From the NCBI GenBank assembly GCA_029552245.1, contig JAKPDW010000004.1, positions 62,001-126,000 on the forward strand: 64,000 nt of DNA, read 5' to 3'. Below are positions 17,600 to 26,399 of the stretch, piece after piece (positions within the stretch are counted from its first letter, which is position 1; each line of letters opens with the position of its first letter). This DNA is from Deltaproteobacteria bacterium (lineage in GTDB: Bacteria > Desulfobacterota > Desulfomonilia > UBA1062). Under the pieces are notes generated by a model. The model made no database searches and was not told where the DNA came from. It was given only the letters and a program-made list of their open reading frames with translations. Both the position numbers and the translations under genes were made by a program.

Positions 17600-18802
17600 C
17601 TACCTGCCCGAGATGCCCTCGGCCCACCCGAAGAACACCTGGTGGAGTCTTTCCGTGGCGCCCGCCTGGCAGTGTTCGCCCGCCCCTGTGGATGTATCAA
17701 GGGTGACCACCTTCAGGCTCTTTGCCTGCGTGAGGTGCTTCTGGAAGACCCTGCCTTCCGTGGCCGGCACGAGATGGTCGTTCTGGCCGAGCACGACCAG
17801 CACGTGGCAGGTGATGTCTTTCGCCGCGGGTGCGAGAGAAAAGTCCGCGGTCTTCTCCAGGAGATCCGAAGGGGACGATGCGCCCAGCACCCACATCCCA
17901 TGCTCGAGGGCCCACTTCCTCTCCATGTCCCTCGAGGCCGCGAAGTGGGCAAGGTTGTCGAACGTATTCTTCATGCCCAGACGGTACGCCCACCGGGCCG
18001 CACGGGGGAGCCTCTCGAATGCCGCGGTCTCCATGGAGAAGAACCCCCCGAGGCAGGCGGCGGCGTGGATCCTCTTGTCCCTGGAAGCGGCCCTGAGCGC
18101 GAGCATGCCGCCCATGCTCACGCCGGCGATGATCTTCTGGCCCTGCGAGATCTCGGGCGCCACCCACTGTGCGTGGTCCAGGAGGATCATGAGGGGCTTT
18201 TCCCACTCGGGGATGAAGGTGAGCCCGTATTCCCTTATCATGGACGACTGCCCCGGGCCCTCGAACAGGATGCACGGGTGCCGCCTTTCGATGGATGCGT
18301 GCCCGATCCAGAAGAACAGCTCCTCGAGGGAGGAGTCGAAACCGCCGCATGCCATGATCACGGGCAGGGAAGGGTCGCCGGGGAAGTAGTACGCCCTCAT
18401 GGAGACGCGCTCGTAGGGGACGTTCCACGCATGGTAGGGTATGCCCAGTGCCTTGAGTGCGCGGTTGAAGGCGTCCGTCTCGCGCGTGTACGTCTCACGC
18501 CTACGCGGGTCGGAAGCGGGCAGGAAGAACTCGCTCGCGCGGTAATAGTTCGCTGCCCTGAGGAGGGCCTTGCCCCTGCTTATCCGGTCGCCCTCCGATA
18601 CCGAGAGCTTCTCGCACATAACGGCGGCCTTGCCCCAAGCGGCGAACCAGCTTTCCCCGTCGTTTTCCCTGATGGTTCGCACGGCGCCGAGACACTCGCC
18701 GAGGGTCGCGCCGAATGCGCAGGCATGGCCCATGGTCCTGAGCGCCTGGTACGAGAAGGCCCTGGATTTAAAGAGAGGGAAACCCGAGTTGTGCTTGGCC
18801 AT
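17600..18802 (-). CDS. Alpha/beta hydrolase (FrsA/dipeptidyl-peptidase-like)
   Basis: A 400-aa protein with a helical N-terminal part (about 1-130) and an alpha/beta-hydrolase core: MACGGFDSSLEEL (oxyanion region), nucleophile Ser in AGVSMGGML, Asp in LGQNDHLVP and His in GAGEHCQ. The layout resembles FrsA-like and 2,6-dihydroxypseudooxynicotine-hydrolase-like esterases or C-C hydrolases. No signal peptide, so it is cytoplasmic. The substrate is unknown. It stands alone; a perfect 6-3-6 palindrome lies 27 bases upstream of its start. Confidence 0.82.
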   Translation of the reverse strand: MAKHNSGFPLFKSRAFSYQALRTMGHACAFGATLGECLGAVRTIRENDGESWFAAWGKAAVMCEKLSVSEGDRISRGKALLRAANYYRASEFFLPASDPRRRETYTRETDAFNRALKALGIPYHAWNVPYERVSMRAYYFPGDPSLPVIMACGGFDSSLEELFFWIGHASIERRHPCILFEGPGQSSMIREYGLTFIPEWEKPLMILLDHAQWVAPEISQGQKIIAGVSMGGMLALRAASRDKRIHAAACLGGFFSMETAAFERLPRAARWAYRLGMKNTFDNLAHFAASRDMERKWALEHGMWVLGASSPSDLLEKTADFSLAPAAKDITCHVLVVLGQNDHLVPATEGRVFQKHLTQAKSLKVVTLDTSTGAGEHCQAGATERLHQVFFGWAEGISGR

Positions 18803-18828
18803 GGAACCCCCCTGGGTGTGCTTGCGGT

Positions 18829-18843
18829 GTAGACGGAGTCTAC
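18829..18843 (-). promoter_or_regulatory. Palindrome upstream of the hydrolase gene
   Basis: GTAGAC-GGA-GTCTAC is a perfect inverted repeat 27 bases before the hydrolase start codon and could be a dimeric repressor site. No regulator gene adjoins it. Confidence 0.35.
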
Positions 18844-19135
18844 CATGGAAACGCGATGGAGATCAAAGAAAACAAGGCGGTACGACGGGTCTCGGGGAAT
18901 ACCCATAGAGACGTTCCTTCGTGCCCGGGCCGCGTGCAGCAAGGCGGCTGCGCTCACGCGGTACGGATGGGACAAAACCAGGCGCTTCGGCATGGTTCGT
19001 TTGTCGGGCGAACGTCGGGGAGCATGTCCGACCTGCGGTCTATGGTGCGACATTGCTTCGGAAAGCCCCGAACAAGGGCCGCAAGGTGAAAGACTTTGGC
19101 GAGGTATTCTCGTGGTGCCGGTCCAGCAAGACCCA
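18844..19135. other. Non-coding spacer
   Basis: The region between the hydrolase operator-like palindrome and the acyltransferase stop shows no supported gene; one weak stem (CGTTTG/CGAACG near 19000) is present. Confidence 0.4.
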
Positions 19136-20020
19136 TCAACAGAGGTGTTCATCGAGGAGCCTGTCCTTTTCCTCCCAGAGGTTCGTCACCCATGACTGGA
19201 ACCTCTCCCGGAAAGAGGCGTCGTTCTCGTAATCCCCGTAAAGGAATTCATCGGGTACGGACAGGGTCTTCACGATGACCCGTATCCTGTCCACCCTGCC
19301 GCAGAGGTAGTCCCAGAAGGTGAAGTTCCTCTTGGGGTAGATGATCGTCACGTCTATGATCTTCCTGATCTTGCCGTCCATGGCGGCAAGAGCGAAGGCA
19401 AACCCGCCGGCCTTCGGTTTCAGCAGGTGGCGGTACGGGGATTTCTGTCTCTCATGCTTGGCGGGCGTGAAGCGGGTTCCCTCGATGAAGTTCAGGATGG
19501 ATACGGGGGTGTGCTTGTATCGTTCGCACATCCTCCTGGTCGTCTCGAGGTCCTTGCCCTTGAGATGCGGGTTCTTTTCGAGGAATTCCTTCGAGTACCT
19601 CTCCATGAAGGGGTAGTCGAGCGCCCACCATGCGGTCCCCAGTATGGGTATCTTGAAGAGCTCCCTCTTCAGGAAGAATTTGGGAAAGGGGATGTACCCG
19701 TGCAAGGACACCAGCAGGACGAGGATGTCCGCCCACGACCGGTGGTTGCTGTTGATGAAGTACCACTCGGACGTGCTCAGGTTTTCGCGGCCGCTGATGT
19801 CGTACACGGTCCTCTGGGTGAGCCTGAGCGCCGTGAGGATCCCCCATATCCAGCAATTGACGGTTTTCATGAGGCACTTCGCGCACGTGACCTGCCATGA
19901 GCTGGACCTGATCACGAGCTTCGTGAGGGCGAGCAGGTGGACGGGTATGGCCCAGAAGAGCGTGTTCAGGAACATGAGGGTCAGGGCGGCGACGCCCCTG
20001 AATGTCGATAGATCAACCAT
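19136..20020 (-). CDS. PlsC/YihG-type 1-acylglycerol-3-phosphate acyltransferase-like protein
   Basis: A 294-aa membrane-associated protein with two or three N-terminal hydrophobic segments (about 8-35 and 50-65). The acyltransferase motifs are present: the HX4D box (H93 and D98 in NSNHRSWADIL) and FIEGTRF (E180-R183). The overall layout matches the YihG-type lysophospholipid acyltransferases rather than short PlsC. It would act at the inner membrane on lysophospholipid acceptors. Monocistronic by position. Confidence 0.85.
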   Translation of the reverse strand: MVDLSTFRGVAALTLMFLNTLFWAIPVHLLALTKLVIRSSSWQVTCAKCLMKTVNCWIWGILTALRLTQRTVYDISGRENLSTSEWYFINSNHRSWADILVLLVSLHGYIPFPKFFLKRELFKIPILGTAWWALDYPFMERYSKEFLEKNPHLKGKDLETTRRMCERYKHTPVSILNFIEGTRFTPAKHERQKSPYRHLLKPKAGGFAFALAAMDGKIRKIIDVTIIYPKRNFTFWDYLCGRVDRIRVIVKTLSVPDEFLYGDYENDASFRERFQSWVTNLWEEKDRLLDEHLC

Positions 20021-20354
20021 GGTGTGTGAGCGGCTTCATGTTCTCATGCTGTGTGAACCATACCTCTGGGTGCCTGCAGCCGACCGGTCTCGGGAGGATC
20101 GCGCCCCTTGCGGCATGGAGGCTTCACCTGCGTGACAGCATCCTGCCCGTCTTCCGTTCATCTCGGCACGGCCGGCCGATTCATACCGGGATGCGGCCTT
20201 TGAGGAGCACCCGTTCGTGCCGGTTACGATGCAGCCATGGATTGTATGACCGGCTGACGAGAAAAGCAACGAGGAGGTGCATAGTGTCATGTGTTTTAAC
20301 GATATTTTTACAAGCGGTCGGGTGCGTGGGCTGGTGCCGAGACGCTATTCGGTC
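20021..20354. other. Divergent intergenic region upstream of the aldehyde oxidoreductase
   Basis: Mostly featureless; it becomes AT-rich near 20290-20315 (ACGATATTTTTACAAG). A 30-codon frame from GTG 20284 to 20376 has a good GAGGAGG but no family features, so I do not call it a gene. Confidence 0.4.
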
Positions 20355-20383
20355 TTGCCATGGGGGCCGGGAATAAATATAAC
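20355..20383 (+). promoter_or_regulatory. Promoter of the aldehyde oxidoreductase operon
   Basis: TTGCCA (20355-20360), exactly 17 bases, TATAAC (20378-20383). A transcript from here would have a leader of about 275 bases. Confidence 0.55.
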
Positions 20384-20666
20384 GGTGTTCATGTAACGGA
20401 AAACGGCCTTGTGTACTCATGGGGCGGCGCGTGTTTCGCTGTCCCCGTGGGAAACCCGGTCGCGGAATCGATGGGTCGTGGGGCCGAATTCCCCTGTGCA
20501 TCGCGGACGAGACGGGAGATGGCCCTTGTCGGCGTGTCTGTAGACGCCTGTTGCGTCCTCGTGATGCTTTCTCGTCACGGGAGGAACGTGTCTCGGCGAT
20601 CAGCGGGTGTACGGGGGCTGGAGACCATCGAGCGGGAGATTCGTTGCAAGACGAGGGGAGGGTGAC
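20384..20666 (+). other. Long 5' leader with stem-loops
   Basis: The leader contains adjacent hairpins near its 3' part: GGCGT/ACGCC around 20531-20548 and CGTGA (20560-20564) with TCACG (20575-20579). A 101-codon frame (20360-20665) also spans it and ends one base before the next ATG, but has no family features. It could hold an attenuator or a metal/pterin-sensing riboswitch; I cannot identify a known class. Confidence 0.35.
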
Positions 20667-22628
20667 ATGGGATACGGTTACATGGGAAGGGTCCTGAATG
20701 TCGATCTGGGCGCCGGGAGCGTGGAGGTCGAGCGCATACCCGACGAGGTCTACGGGAAGTATCTCTCGGGGCTCGGCCTCGGGTCGTACATCCTCTACAA
20801 CAGGATCCCCAGGGGTGCAGACCCGCTCGGGCCAGACAACGTCCTCGGTTTCGTGTCCGGGCTTCTCACCGGGACCGGCAGCCTGTTCGCGGGCAGGTGG
20901 ATGGTGGTAGGCAAATCACCCTTGACGGGTGGCTGGGGCGATGCCAACTGCGGGGGGATGTTTTCGCCGGCCATCAAGCGCTCGGGTTTCGACGGCATCT
21001 TCTTCAAGGGTGTAAGCGAAAGGCCCGTGTTCCTCTACGTGAAGAACGGCCGGGCCGAGATAAGGGACGCGGCCGATCTCTGGGGCAAGGACACGATCAC
21101 CACGGAGAGCATCCTGAAAAAGGAATTCGGCGAGCACGTGTGTGTGGCCTGCATAGGGCCCGCAGGCGAGCGACTCTCGCTCATATCCGGCGTGTGCTGT
21201 GACCAGGGGAGGATGGCGGCCCGCAGCGGGCTCGGCGCGGTGATGGGGTCGAAGAGGCTCAAGGCTGTTGTGCTCGACGGCAAGGCGCGTATCCCCGTCT
21301 ACGACAGGGACCAGGTCCACAGGCTGAGCGGTAGGTGCGGCAGGTGGGTGAGGTTCCAGCTCCCCCTGGGCCCGGGCACCCTCATGGGATACCTCGGGAC
21401 CCTGCTCAGGGTGCTGCCGACGGCGATGGCCATGGACGGGTTCGTCTACAAGAACATCCTCAGGAAGTGGGGGACGGGGGGCCTGAACCAGATGTCGCCG
21501 GAGTGGGGCGACTCTCCTATCAAGAACTGGAAGGGCAGCAACGTCGACTGGCCGATGAGCCGCTCGAAGTCGGCCCACCCGGATTACGTGCGTCGTCACG
21601 AGGTGCTGAAGTATCACTGCTACTCGTGCCCCCTCGGATGCGGCGGGATCTGCTCGCACCCCGCGATCCCGGGGGAGGGCCACAAGCCCGAGTACGAGTC
21701 GGTCCTGGCACTGGGCGGGCTGTGCATGAACCAAGACACGGACAGCCTGTTCGAGATGAACGAGTACCTCAACCGTGCCGGCATGGACACCATATCGGCA
21801 GGCGCCACCATCGCCTTCGCCATGGAGTGCTACGAGCAGGGCATCCTCACCCGAGACGACACCCACGGGCTGGATCTCAGGTGGGGCAACTCCGCGGCCA
21901 TGCGCGAGCTCGTGAAAATGATGGTCGAGCGAAAGGGGATCGGCGACACGCTGGCCGACGGTGTCCGGGTCGCATCGGGCAAGATCGGCAAGGGGTCCGA
22001 CCGGTTCGCCGTCCACGCAGGCGGGCAGGAACCGGCCATGCACGACGGCAGGATGGATCCCGGCTTCGCCCTCCACTACTCAGTCGAGCCGACGCCGGGG
22101 AGGCACACCATCGGCGCCCAGCTCTACTATGAGATGTTCCAGCTCTGGAAGAAGGTCAAAGGGCTTCCGTCCAAGCTGCCCTTCCAGATATACACGAAGA
22201 ACAGCAGGTACGTGCCCGACGAGAACAAGGCGAAAGAGGCCTCGGCCTGCAGCAGGTACATGGCGGTCGTGAACGGGTCAGGCCTTTGCCTGTTCGGCGT
22301 GTTCCTGGGCGTCACCAGGACCCCGACCTTCGACTGGCTCAACGCGGTCACCGGCTGGAACAAGGCGCCCGAGGAATACCTGGAGATAGGCTGGAGGATC
22401 CAGACGCTGAGGCAGGCGTTCAACATCAGGCACGGCATCGATCCGAACGGCAACAAGCTCCATGACAGGGCCCTGGGCAGGCCGCCGCTCGTCGAGGGGG
22501 CGAACAAGAACAGGACCGTCCTGATCGAGGAGATGATGAGGGGGTACTGGTCGCAACTCGGCTGGGACGAGTCCACGGGCAGGCCGTTGCCGGAGACGCT
22601 CGAGAGACTGGGCATCGAGGCCCCGTGA
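20667..22628 (+). CDS. Aldehyde ferredoxin oxidoreductase family protein
   Basis: A 653-aa protein of the AOR family. The N-terminal pterin-binding domain reads GYGYMGRVLNVDLGAGSVEV, then AGRWMVVGKSPLTGGWGDAN. The [4Fe-4S] ligands are in CYSCPLGCGGIC (C318, C321, C325 and C329 by count) and the distal Cys is in NGSGLCLFG. AOR enzymes oxidise aldehydes, or reduce carboxylates, with ferredoxin at a tungsten or molybdenum bis-pterin. GAGGGGAGGGTGAC precedes the ATG. The next gene, 18 bases on, encodes a polyferredoxin that is the probable electron partner. Confidence 0.92.
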   Translation: MGYGYMGRVLNVDLGAGSVEVERIPDEVYGKYLSGLGLGSYILYNRIPRGADPLGPDNVLGFVSGLLTGTGSLFAGRWMVVGKSPLTGGWGDANCGGMFSPAIKRSGFDGIFFKGVSERPVFLYVKNGRAEIRDAADLWGKDTITTESILKKEFGEHVCVACIGPAGERLSLISGVCCDQGRMAARSGLGAVMGSKRLKAVVLDGKARIPVYDRDQVHRLSGRCGRWVRFQLPLGPGTLMGYLGTLLRVLPTAMAMDGFVYKNILRKWGTGGLNQMSPEWGDSPIKNWKGSNVDWPMSRSKSAHPDYVRRHEVLKYHCYSCPLGCGGICSHPAIPGEGHKPEYESVLALGGLCMNQDTDSLFEMNEYLNRAGMDTISAGATIAFAMECYEQGILTRDDTHGLDLRWGNSAAMRELVKMMVERKGIGDTLADGVRVASGKIGKGSDRFAVHAGGQEPAMHDGRMDPGFALHYSVEPTPGRHTIGAQLYYEMFQLWKKVKGLPSKLPFQIYTKNSRYVPDENKAKEASACSRYMAVVNGSGLCLFGVFLGVTRTPTFDWLNAVTGWNKAPEEYLEIGWRIQTLRQAFNIRHGIDPNGNKLHDRALGRPPLVEGANKNRTVLIEEMMRGYWSQLGWDESTGRPLPETLERLGIEAP

Positions 22629-22646
22629 CAAGGAGGAGGAAGAGAC

Positions 22647-23069
22647 ATGCCCTACACAATCACGGACGCATGCGTTGGGTGCCAGGCCTGCGTGAGGGTT
22701 TGCCCGGTCGGTGCGATCACCGGTGAGAAGAAGGCGAAGCACGTCATCGACCATGAGCTGTGCATAGCGTGCGGCGCATGCGGCAGAATCTGCCCGCACG
22801 CAAGCGTGCTGGACCCCTCGGGCGCCCTGTGCACCATGGAGAAGAGATCCTCGTGGAAGAAACCCGCTGTCGACGAGAAGGCCTGCGTGTCGTGCATGGT
22901 ATGCATCGAGACCTGCCCGGTGAATTGTCTCGCCCTCTCGGCCGCGAAAGACAGCGGCGACCCGCACGGCTACCCCTACCTCAAGGATGCCGGTTCATGC
23001 ATTGCATGCGGCTTCTGCGCCGCCGAGTGCCCGGTGGCCGCGATAAGGATGGTTCAGCCCCCGGCCTAG
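22647..23069 (+). CDS. Polyferredoxin, four [4Fe-4S] motifs
   Basis: A 140-aa cytoplasmic protein with four complete CxxCxxCxxxCP motifs: CVGCQACVRVCP, CIACGACGRICP, CVSCMVCIETCP and CIACGFCAAECP. AAGGAGGAGG precedes the ATG. The tight spacing to the aldehyde oxidoreductase gene indicates a two-gene operon in which this protein ferries electrons to or from the tungsten/molybdenum enzyme. Confidence 0.92.
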   Translation: MPYTITDACVGCQACVRVCPVGAITGEKKAKHVIDHELCIACGACGRICPHASVLDPSGALCTMEKRSSWKKPAVDEKACVSCMVCIETCPVNCLALSAAKDSGDPHGYPYLKDAGSCIACGFCAAECPVAAIRMVQPPA

Positions 23070-23239
23070 ACCTTCGGCTGCTCAGGCTTATTTTCGGAAG
23101 GCACGGGGAGGCCCGAGGCCGTTGATCGGGCCGCGGGGCTCGATGCGGCCTCTCGCGGGATGGTGCGGCGGCCGTGACCTTGAAGCAGGTGCCTTTCGAG
23201 GCCCGCATCCTCATGCCCGAGGAAAGCCCTCTCGGAAGG

Positions 23240-23259
23240 GGCACGGCCGGGGCCGTGCC
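23240..23259. terminator. Hairpin between convergent operons
   Basis: GGCACGGC-CGGG-GCCGTGCC, a perfect 8-bp stem with a four-base loop, lies between the ferredoxin gene (+) and mlaE (-). There is no T-run on either side. Confidence 0.45.
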
Positions 23260-23292
23260 TGCTCTCCGGGTTGTGATCGTGGGAGGCTCGTC

Positions 23293-24078
23293 TCAGAACA
23301 TGACCGCCGTGAGGAGGTAGTCCGCGATCAGGATGCTCACCGAGGAGATGACCACCGACTGGGTGGCGGCCCTGCCCACGCCTTCCGCCCCGCCTGTGGT
23401 GCTGTACCCCTTGTAACAGCCCACGACCGACAGGATGGCCCCGAAGAAGCAGGCCTTGACGAGCCCGGAGAAGAGGTCCTCGTACTCGACGTAATCCACG
23501 ATGCGCGACATGAACACGCCTCTGTCGATGTCGAGGATGACCGTGCCCACGAATGAAGCCCCGATCATGCCTATGGCGTCGAAGATGAGGGTCAGCATGG
23601 GCATCATGACGATCGAGGCGGTTATGCGGGGCGTTATGAGGTACTTGAAAGGGTTGACGCCCATGACCACGAGGGCGTCGACCTGCTGCGTGACCTGCAT
23701 GATGCCGATCTCCGCGGTCATGGCGCTTCCCGCCCGTGCAGTCACCATGAGGGCCCCGAGCACCGGCCCGAGTTCCCTGAAAAGACCGAGGGCGGTGGTG
23801 GAACCCACGAGCGATTCGGCGCCGAACAGGCTGAACCCGTGGTAGGTCTGGAGTGCGCTCACCATGCCGGTGAAGATGCCGGTGAGCATCACCACGGGGG
23901 TCGACCGGATGCCTATGAACTCCATCTGCTTGAAATACTGCTTCAGGAAGAACGGCGGCCTGCCGAGGCAGGAGACGAGCTGCACGAAGAACAGGGCGAA
24001 GGCGCCCACCTCCTCGAGGAAGGCGATGGTGATCCTGCCGATGCCCTCGAAGGCCCTCGATATCGATCCGTTCACCAT
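23293..24078 (-). CDS. mlaE: MlaE-family lipid ABC transporter permease
   Basis: A 261-aa inner-membrane protein matching the MlaE/YrbE permease family: FTGMVSALQTYHGF, then the conserved stretch LGPVLGALMVTARAGSAMTAE, and VTQQVDALVVMGVNP. The family moves phospholipids or related lipids with an MlaF ATPase and an MCE-domain protein. Neither partner gene is adjacent, since glpK lies upstream and a convergent operon downstream, so this copy is an orphan permease here. AAAGGTGA lies about 13 bases before the ATG. Confidence 0.88.
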   Translation of the reverse strand: MVNGSISRAFEGIGRITIAFLEEVGAFALFFVQLVSCLGRPPFFLKQYFKQMEFIGIRSTPVVMLTGIFTGMVSALQTYHGFSLFGAESLVGSTTALGLFRELGPVLGALMVTARAGSAMTAEIGIMQVTQQVDALVVMGVNPFKYLITPRITASIVMMPMLTLIFDAIGMIGASFVGTVILDIDRGVFMSRIVDYVEYEDLFSGLVKACFFGAILSVVGCYKGYSTTGGAEGVGRAATQSVVISSVSILIADYLLTAVMF

Positions 24079-24282
24079 GGGTCCATCGTCACCTTTGGTC
24101 CGTGGCGCCGCACGAGCAGGCGCCTCCTGGGAAGCCTCTCCCGGGCGCACCGGGAGGACACGAGGCCCGGAAAGGGAACAAGGCGTTCTGCGCCCGCCGA
24201 TTCGTCCTCATGGTGGGTCGCCCGGCCCTTCCCAGGCGCCGGACGGGTCTTACGCACTCCCGGCTGCGGCGTGTGTACCCTG

Positions 24283-25776
24283 TCATGATCGTGCGCCTGA
24301 TCGTACCCTCGAGACCGCGTCCTGCCAGCCGTCGTAGAGCCTCTTTCTCGCCTCGGTGTCGATCATGGGTACGAAGACCATGTCTGAGCGCCTCAGTTCC
24401 CGGATAGGGTCCCCGGGTTTCCAGACTCCTGTGGCGATCCCTGCGAGGTACGCCGCCCCCATGCCGGTGGACTCCAGGTGCACGGAGCGGTCTACGGGGC
24501 AGCCGAGGATATCTGCCTGGAACTGCATGAGGAAGTCGTTCCTGCAGGCCCCCCCGTCCACTTTCAGCTCGGCGAAGGTCTTGTTCGTGCACCGCTCGAA
24601 CGCGCCGATGAGGTCCTTCACCTGGTAGGCGATCCCCTCGAGCGCGGCGCGGACGATGTGCGCCCGCGTGGTGCTCCTGGTGATGCCCATGATGGCGCCC
24701 CGAGCGTACATGTCCCAGTAGGGCGCACCCAGTCCCGCAAATGCCGGCACCATGTAGACGCCGTGGGAATCGGGCACGGCCTCGGCAAGGGCCTGCGTCT
24801 CCGATGCGTCCTTGATGAGGCCGAGACCGTCCCTGAGCCACTGGATGACGGCCCCCGCGATGAAGACCGAGCCTTCGAGCGCGTAGCACGGGGCCCCCGC
24901 GTCGTCGCAGGCGAGCGTGAGTATGAGGCCTTCGCCGGGCTCCACGGGATCGGGTCCCGTGTTGAGGAGGAGGAAACACCCCGTGCCGTAGGTGTTCTTC
25001 GCCTCGCCTGGATGGAAGCATGCCTGGCCGAAGAGGGCAGCCTGCTGGTCGCCGGCCATGCCCGCTATCGGGATGGGGGCGCCGGTGATCTGGGAGTCGG
25101 TCTCGCCCACGATACCGCAGGAGCTCACGACCTGGGGCAGCATGGCCACGGGGACGCCCAGGATATCGAGGAGTTCCTCGTCCCAGCGCTTCTCGTGGAT
25201 GTTGTACATGAGGGTCCTCGATGCGTTGGTGTGGTCGGTGGCATGGATCCTTCCCCTGGTGAGCTTCGCCACCAGCCAGCTGTCGATGGTCCCGAAGGCG
25301 ATCTCGCCGGAGGACGCGCGGTCCCTGAGGCCGTGGATCGTGTCCAGGAGCCACTTGACCTTGGTGCCTGAGAAGTAGGCGTCGAGCACGAGGCCTGTCT
25401 TCTTCCTGAACAGGGGGGCGAGCCCCTTTGCCTTGAGGTCCTCGCATATGTCCGCGGACCTCCTGCACTGCCACACCACGGCGTTGTGCACTGGCTCGAG
25501 TGTTCTTCTGTCCCACAGGACGGTGGTCTCCCTCTGGTTCGTGATGCCTATGGCCCTGATGTCTTTCGGCTGGACCGAGGCCGCAAGCATCGCCTTCTTC
25601 ATGACCGTGTGCGTGGTCTCCCAGATGACCTCGGGGTCGTGCTCGACCCACCCGGGCCTCGGGTAGATCTGGGGAAACTCCGAGTAAGCCATCCCCTCGA
25701 CTGCACCCTCATCGTTCACCACGATGACGCGCGTGCCTGTCGTGCCCTGGTCGATACTCATGACATGCGTGCCCAT
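24283..25776 (-). CDS. glpK: Glycerol kinase
   Basis: A 497-aa FGGY-family kinase of the usual GlpK length. The first motif is MSIDQGTTGTRVIV; later come ITNQRETTVLWDRRT, NIHEKRWDEELL, TYGTGCFLLLNTG and the C-terminal ATPase motif DGGACRNDFLMQFQADIL. It makes sn-glycerol 3-phosphate in the cytoplasm. Start ATG 25776 has AGGAGG eight bases upstream, lying inside the end of maf. No glpF or glpD is nearby. Confidence 0.95.
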   Translation of the reverse strand: MGTHVMSIDQGTTGTRVIVVNDEGAVEGMAYSEFPQIYPRPGWVEHDPEVIWETTHTVMKKAMLAASVQPKDIRAIGITNQRETTVLWDRRTLEPVHNAVVWQCRRSADICEDLKAKGLAPLFRKKTGLVLDAYFSGTKVKWLLDTIHGLRDRASSGEIAFGTIDSWLVAKLTRGRIHATDHTNASRTLMYNIHEKRWDEELLDILGVPVAMLPQVVSSCGIVGETDSQITGAPIPIAGMAGDQQAALFGQACFHPGEAKNTYGTGCFLLLNTGPDPVEPGEGLILTLACDDAGAPCYALEGSVFIAGAVIQWLRDGLGLIKDASETQALAEAVPDSHGVYMVPAFAGLGAPYWDMYARGAIMGITRSTTRAHIVRAALEGIAYQVKDLIGAFERCTNKTFAELKVDGGACRNDFLMQFQADILGCPVDRSVHLESTGMGAAYLAGIATGVWKPGDPIRELRRSDMVFVPMIDTEARKRLYDGWQDAVSRVRSGARS

Positions 25777-25780
25777 GCCT

Positions 25781-26362
25781 TCAACCTCCTGGTATTGCAC
25801 ATGTCTCTATGCCGAAGGATGCGAGATCCTCGATCAGCTCGGCCATGGGGAGACCGATGACGTTCGTGTACGAACCGCTCACGCTCTCGATGAACAACGA
25901 GCCGATACCCTGTGCCGCGTAGGCCCCGGCCTTGTCCATGGGCTCCCCGGTCTGTATGTACCAGTCAATATTCCTGCTTGTCATGGGTTTGAAGCGCACG
26001 CGGGACCTCACCACCCTCCTGATCGAGCGCCTGTGGCCGACGATGGCATACCCCGTGTACACGTCGTGGACGTCTCCCTGGAGGAGGCTGAGGAACTCTC
26101 TCGCCTGGTGTTCGTCCACGGGCTTGCCGAGGATGGCCCCGTCCTTGACCACGATGGTGTCGGCCCCGATCACGACGGCACCCGGGTGGCGTGCGGATGC
26201 GGACATGGCCTTTTCCAGCGCCACGCGGGAACAAAACCTCCTCGGCGCCTCGTCTGCGCGGGGTGTCTCGGGGACCTCGGGCACCACCACCTGGAAAGGC
26301 ACGCCGAGCAGGGTGAGGAGCTCTCTTCTCCGCGGCGAGCCTGAGGACAGGATGATCTGCAT
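25781..26362 (-). CDS. maf: Maf-family nucleotide pyrophosphatase
   Basis: A 193-aa protein with the Maf signatures ILSSGSPRRRELL at the N-terminus, GADTIVVKDGAILGKP and DKAGAYAAQGIG. Maf proteins hydrolyse non-canonical or unpaired nucleoside triphosphates such as dTTP/UTP. The ATG at 26362 has no recognisable Shine-Dalgarno, and a promoter at 26371-26399 would start transcription about two bases ahead of it, so translation may be leaderless. The stop is four bases from the glpK start, so the two genes are co-transcribed. Confidence 0.92.
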   Translation of the reverse strand: MQIILSSGSPRRRELLTLLGVPFQVVVPEVPETPRADEAPRRFCSRVALEKAMSASARHPGAVVIGADTIVVKDGAILGKPVDEHQAREFLSLLQGDVHDVYTGYAIVGHRRSIRRVVRSRVRFKPMTSRNIDWYIQTGEPMDKAGAYAAQGIGSLFIESVSGSYTNVIGLPMAELIEDLASFGIETCAIPGG

Positions 26363-26370
26363 CATCCACA

Positions 26371-26399
26371 ACACTATGAGAAAACGGTAGATGTGTCAA
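26371..26399 (-). promoter_or_regulatory. Promoter of maf-glpK
   Basis: Minus strand: TTGACA (26399-26394), 17 bases, TAGTGT (26376-26371). The expected start point is next to the maf ATG. Confidence 0.55.

Noticed and set aside
20284-20376. A 30-codon frame with GAGGAGG and GTG upstream of the aldehyde oxidoreductase
   Set aside because: It has a good ribosome-binding site, but it ends inside the AOR promoter and has no recognisable composition or partner; too little to call.
20360-20665. A 101-codon frame across the AOR leader, ending one base before the AOR start
   Set aside because: Its ATG lies at the -35 box and lacks a Shine-Dalgarno; no family features. Kept only as an alternative explanation for the leader.
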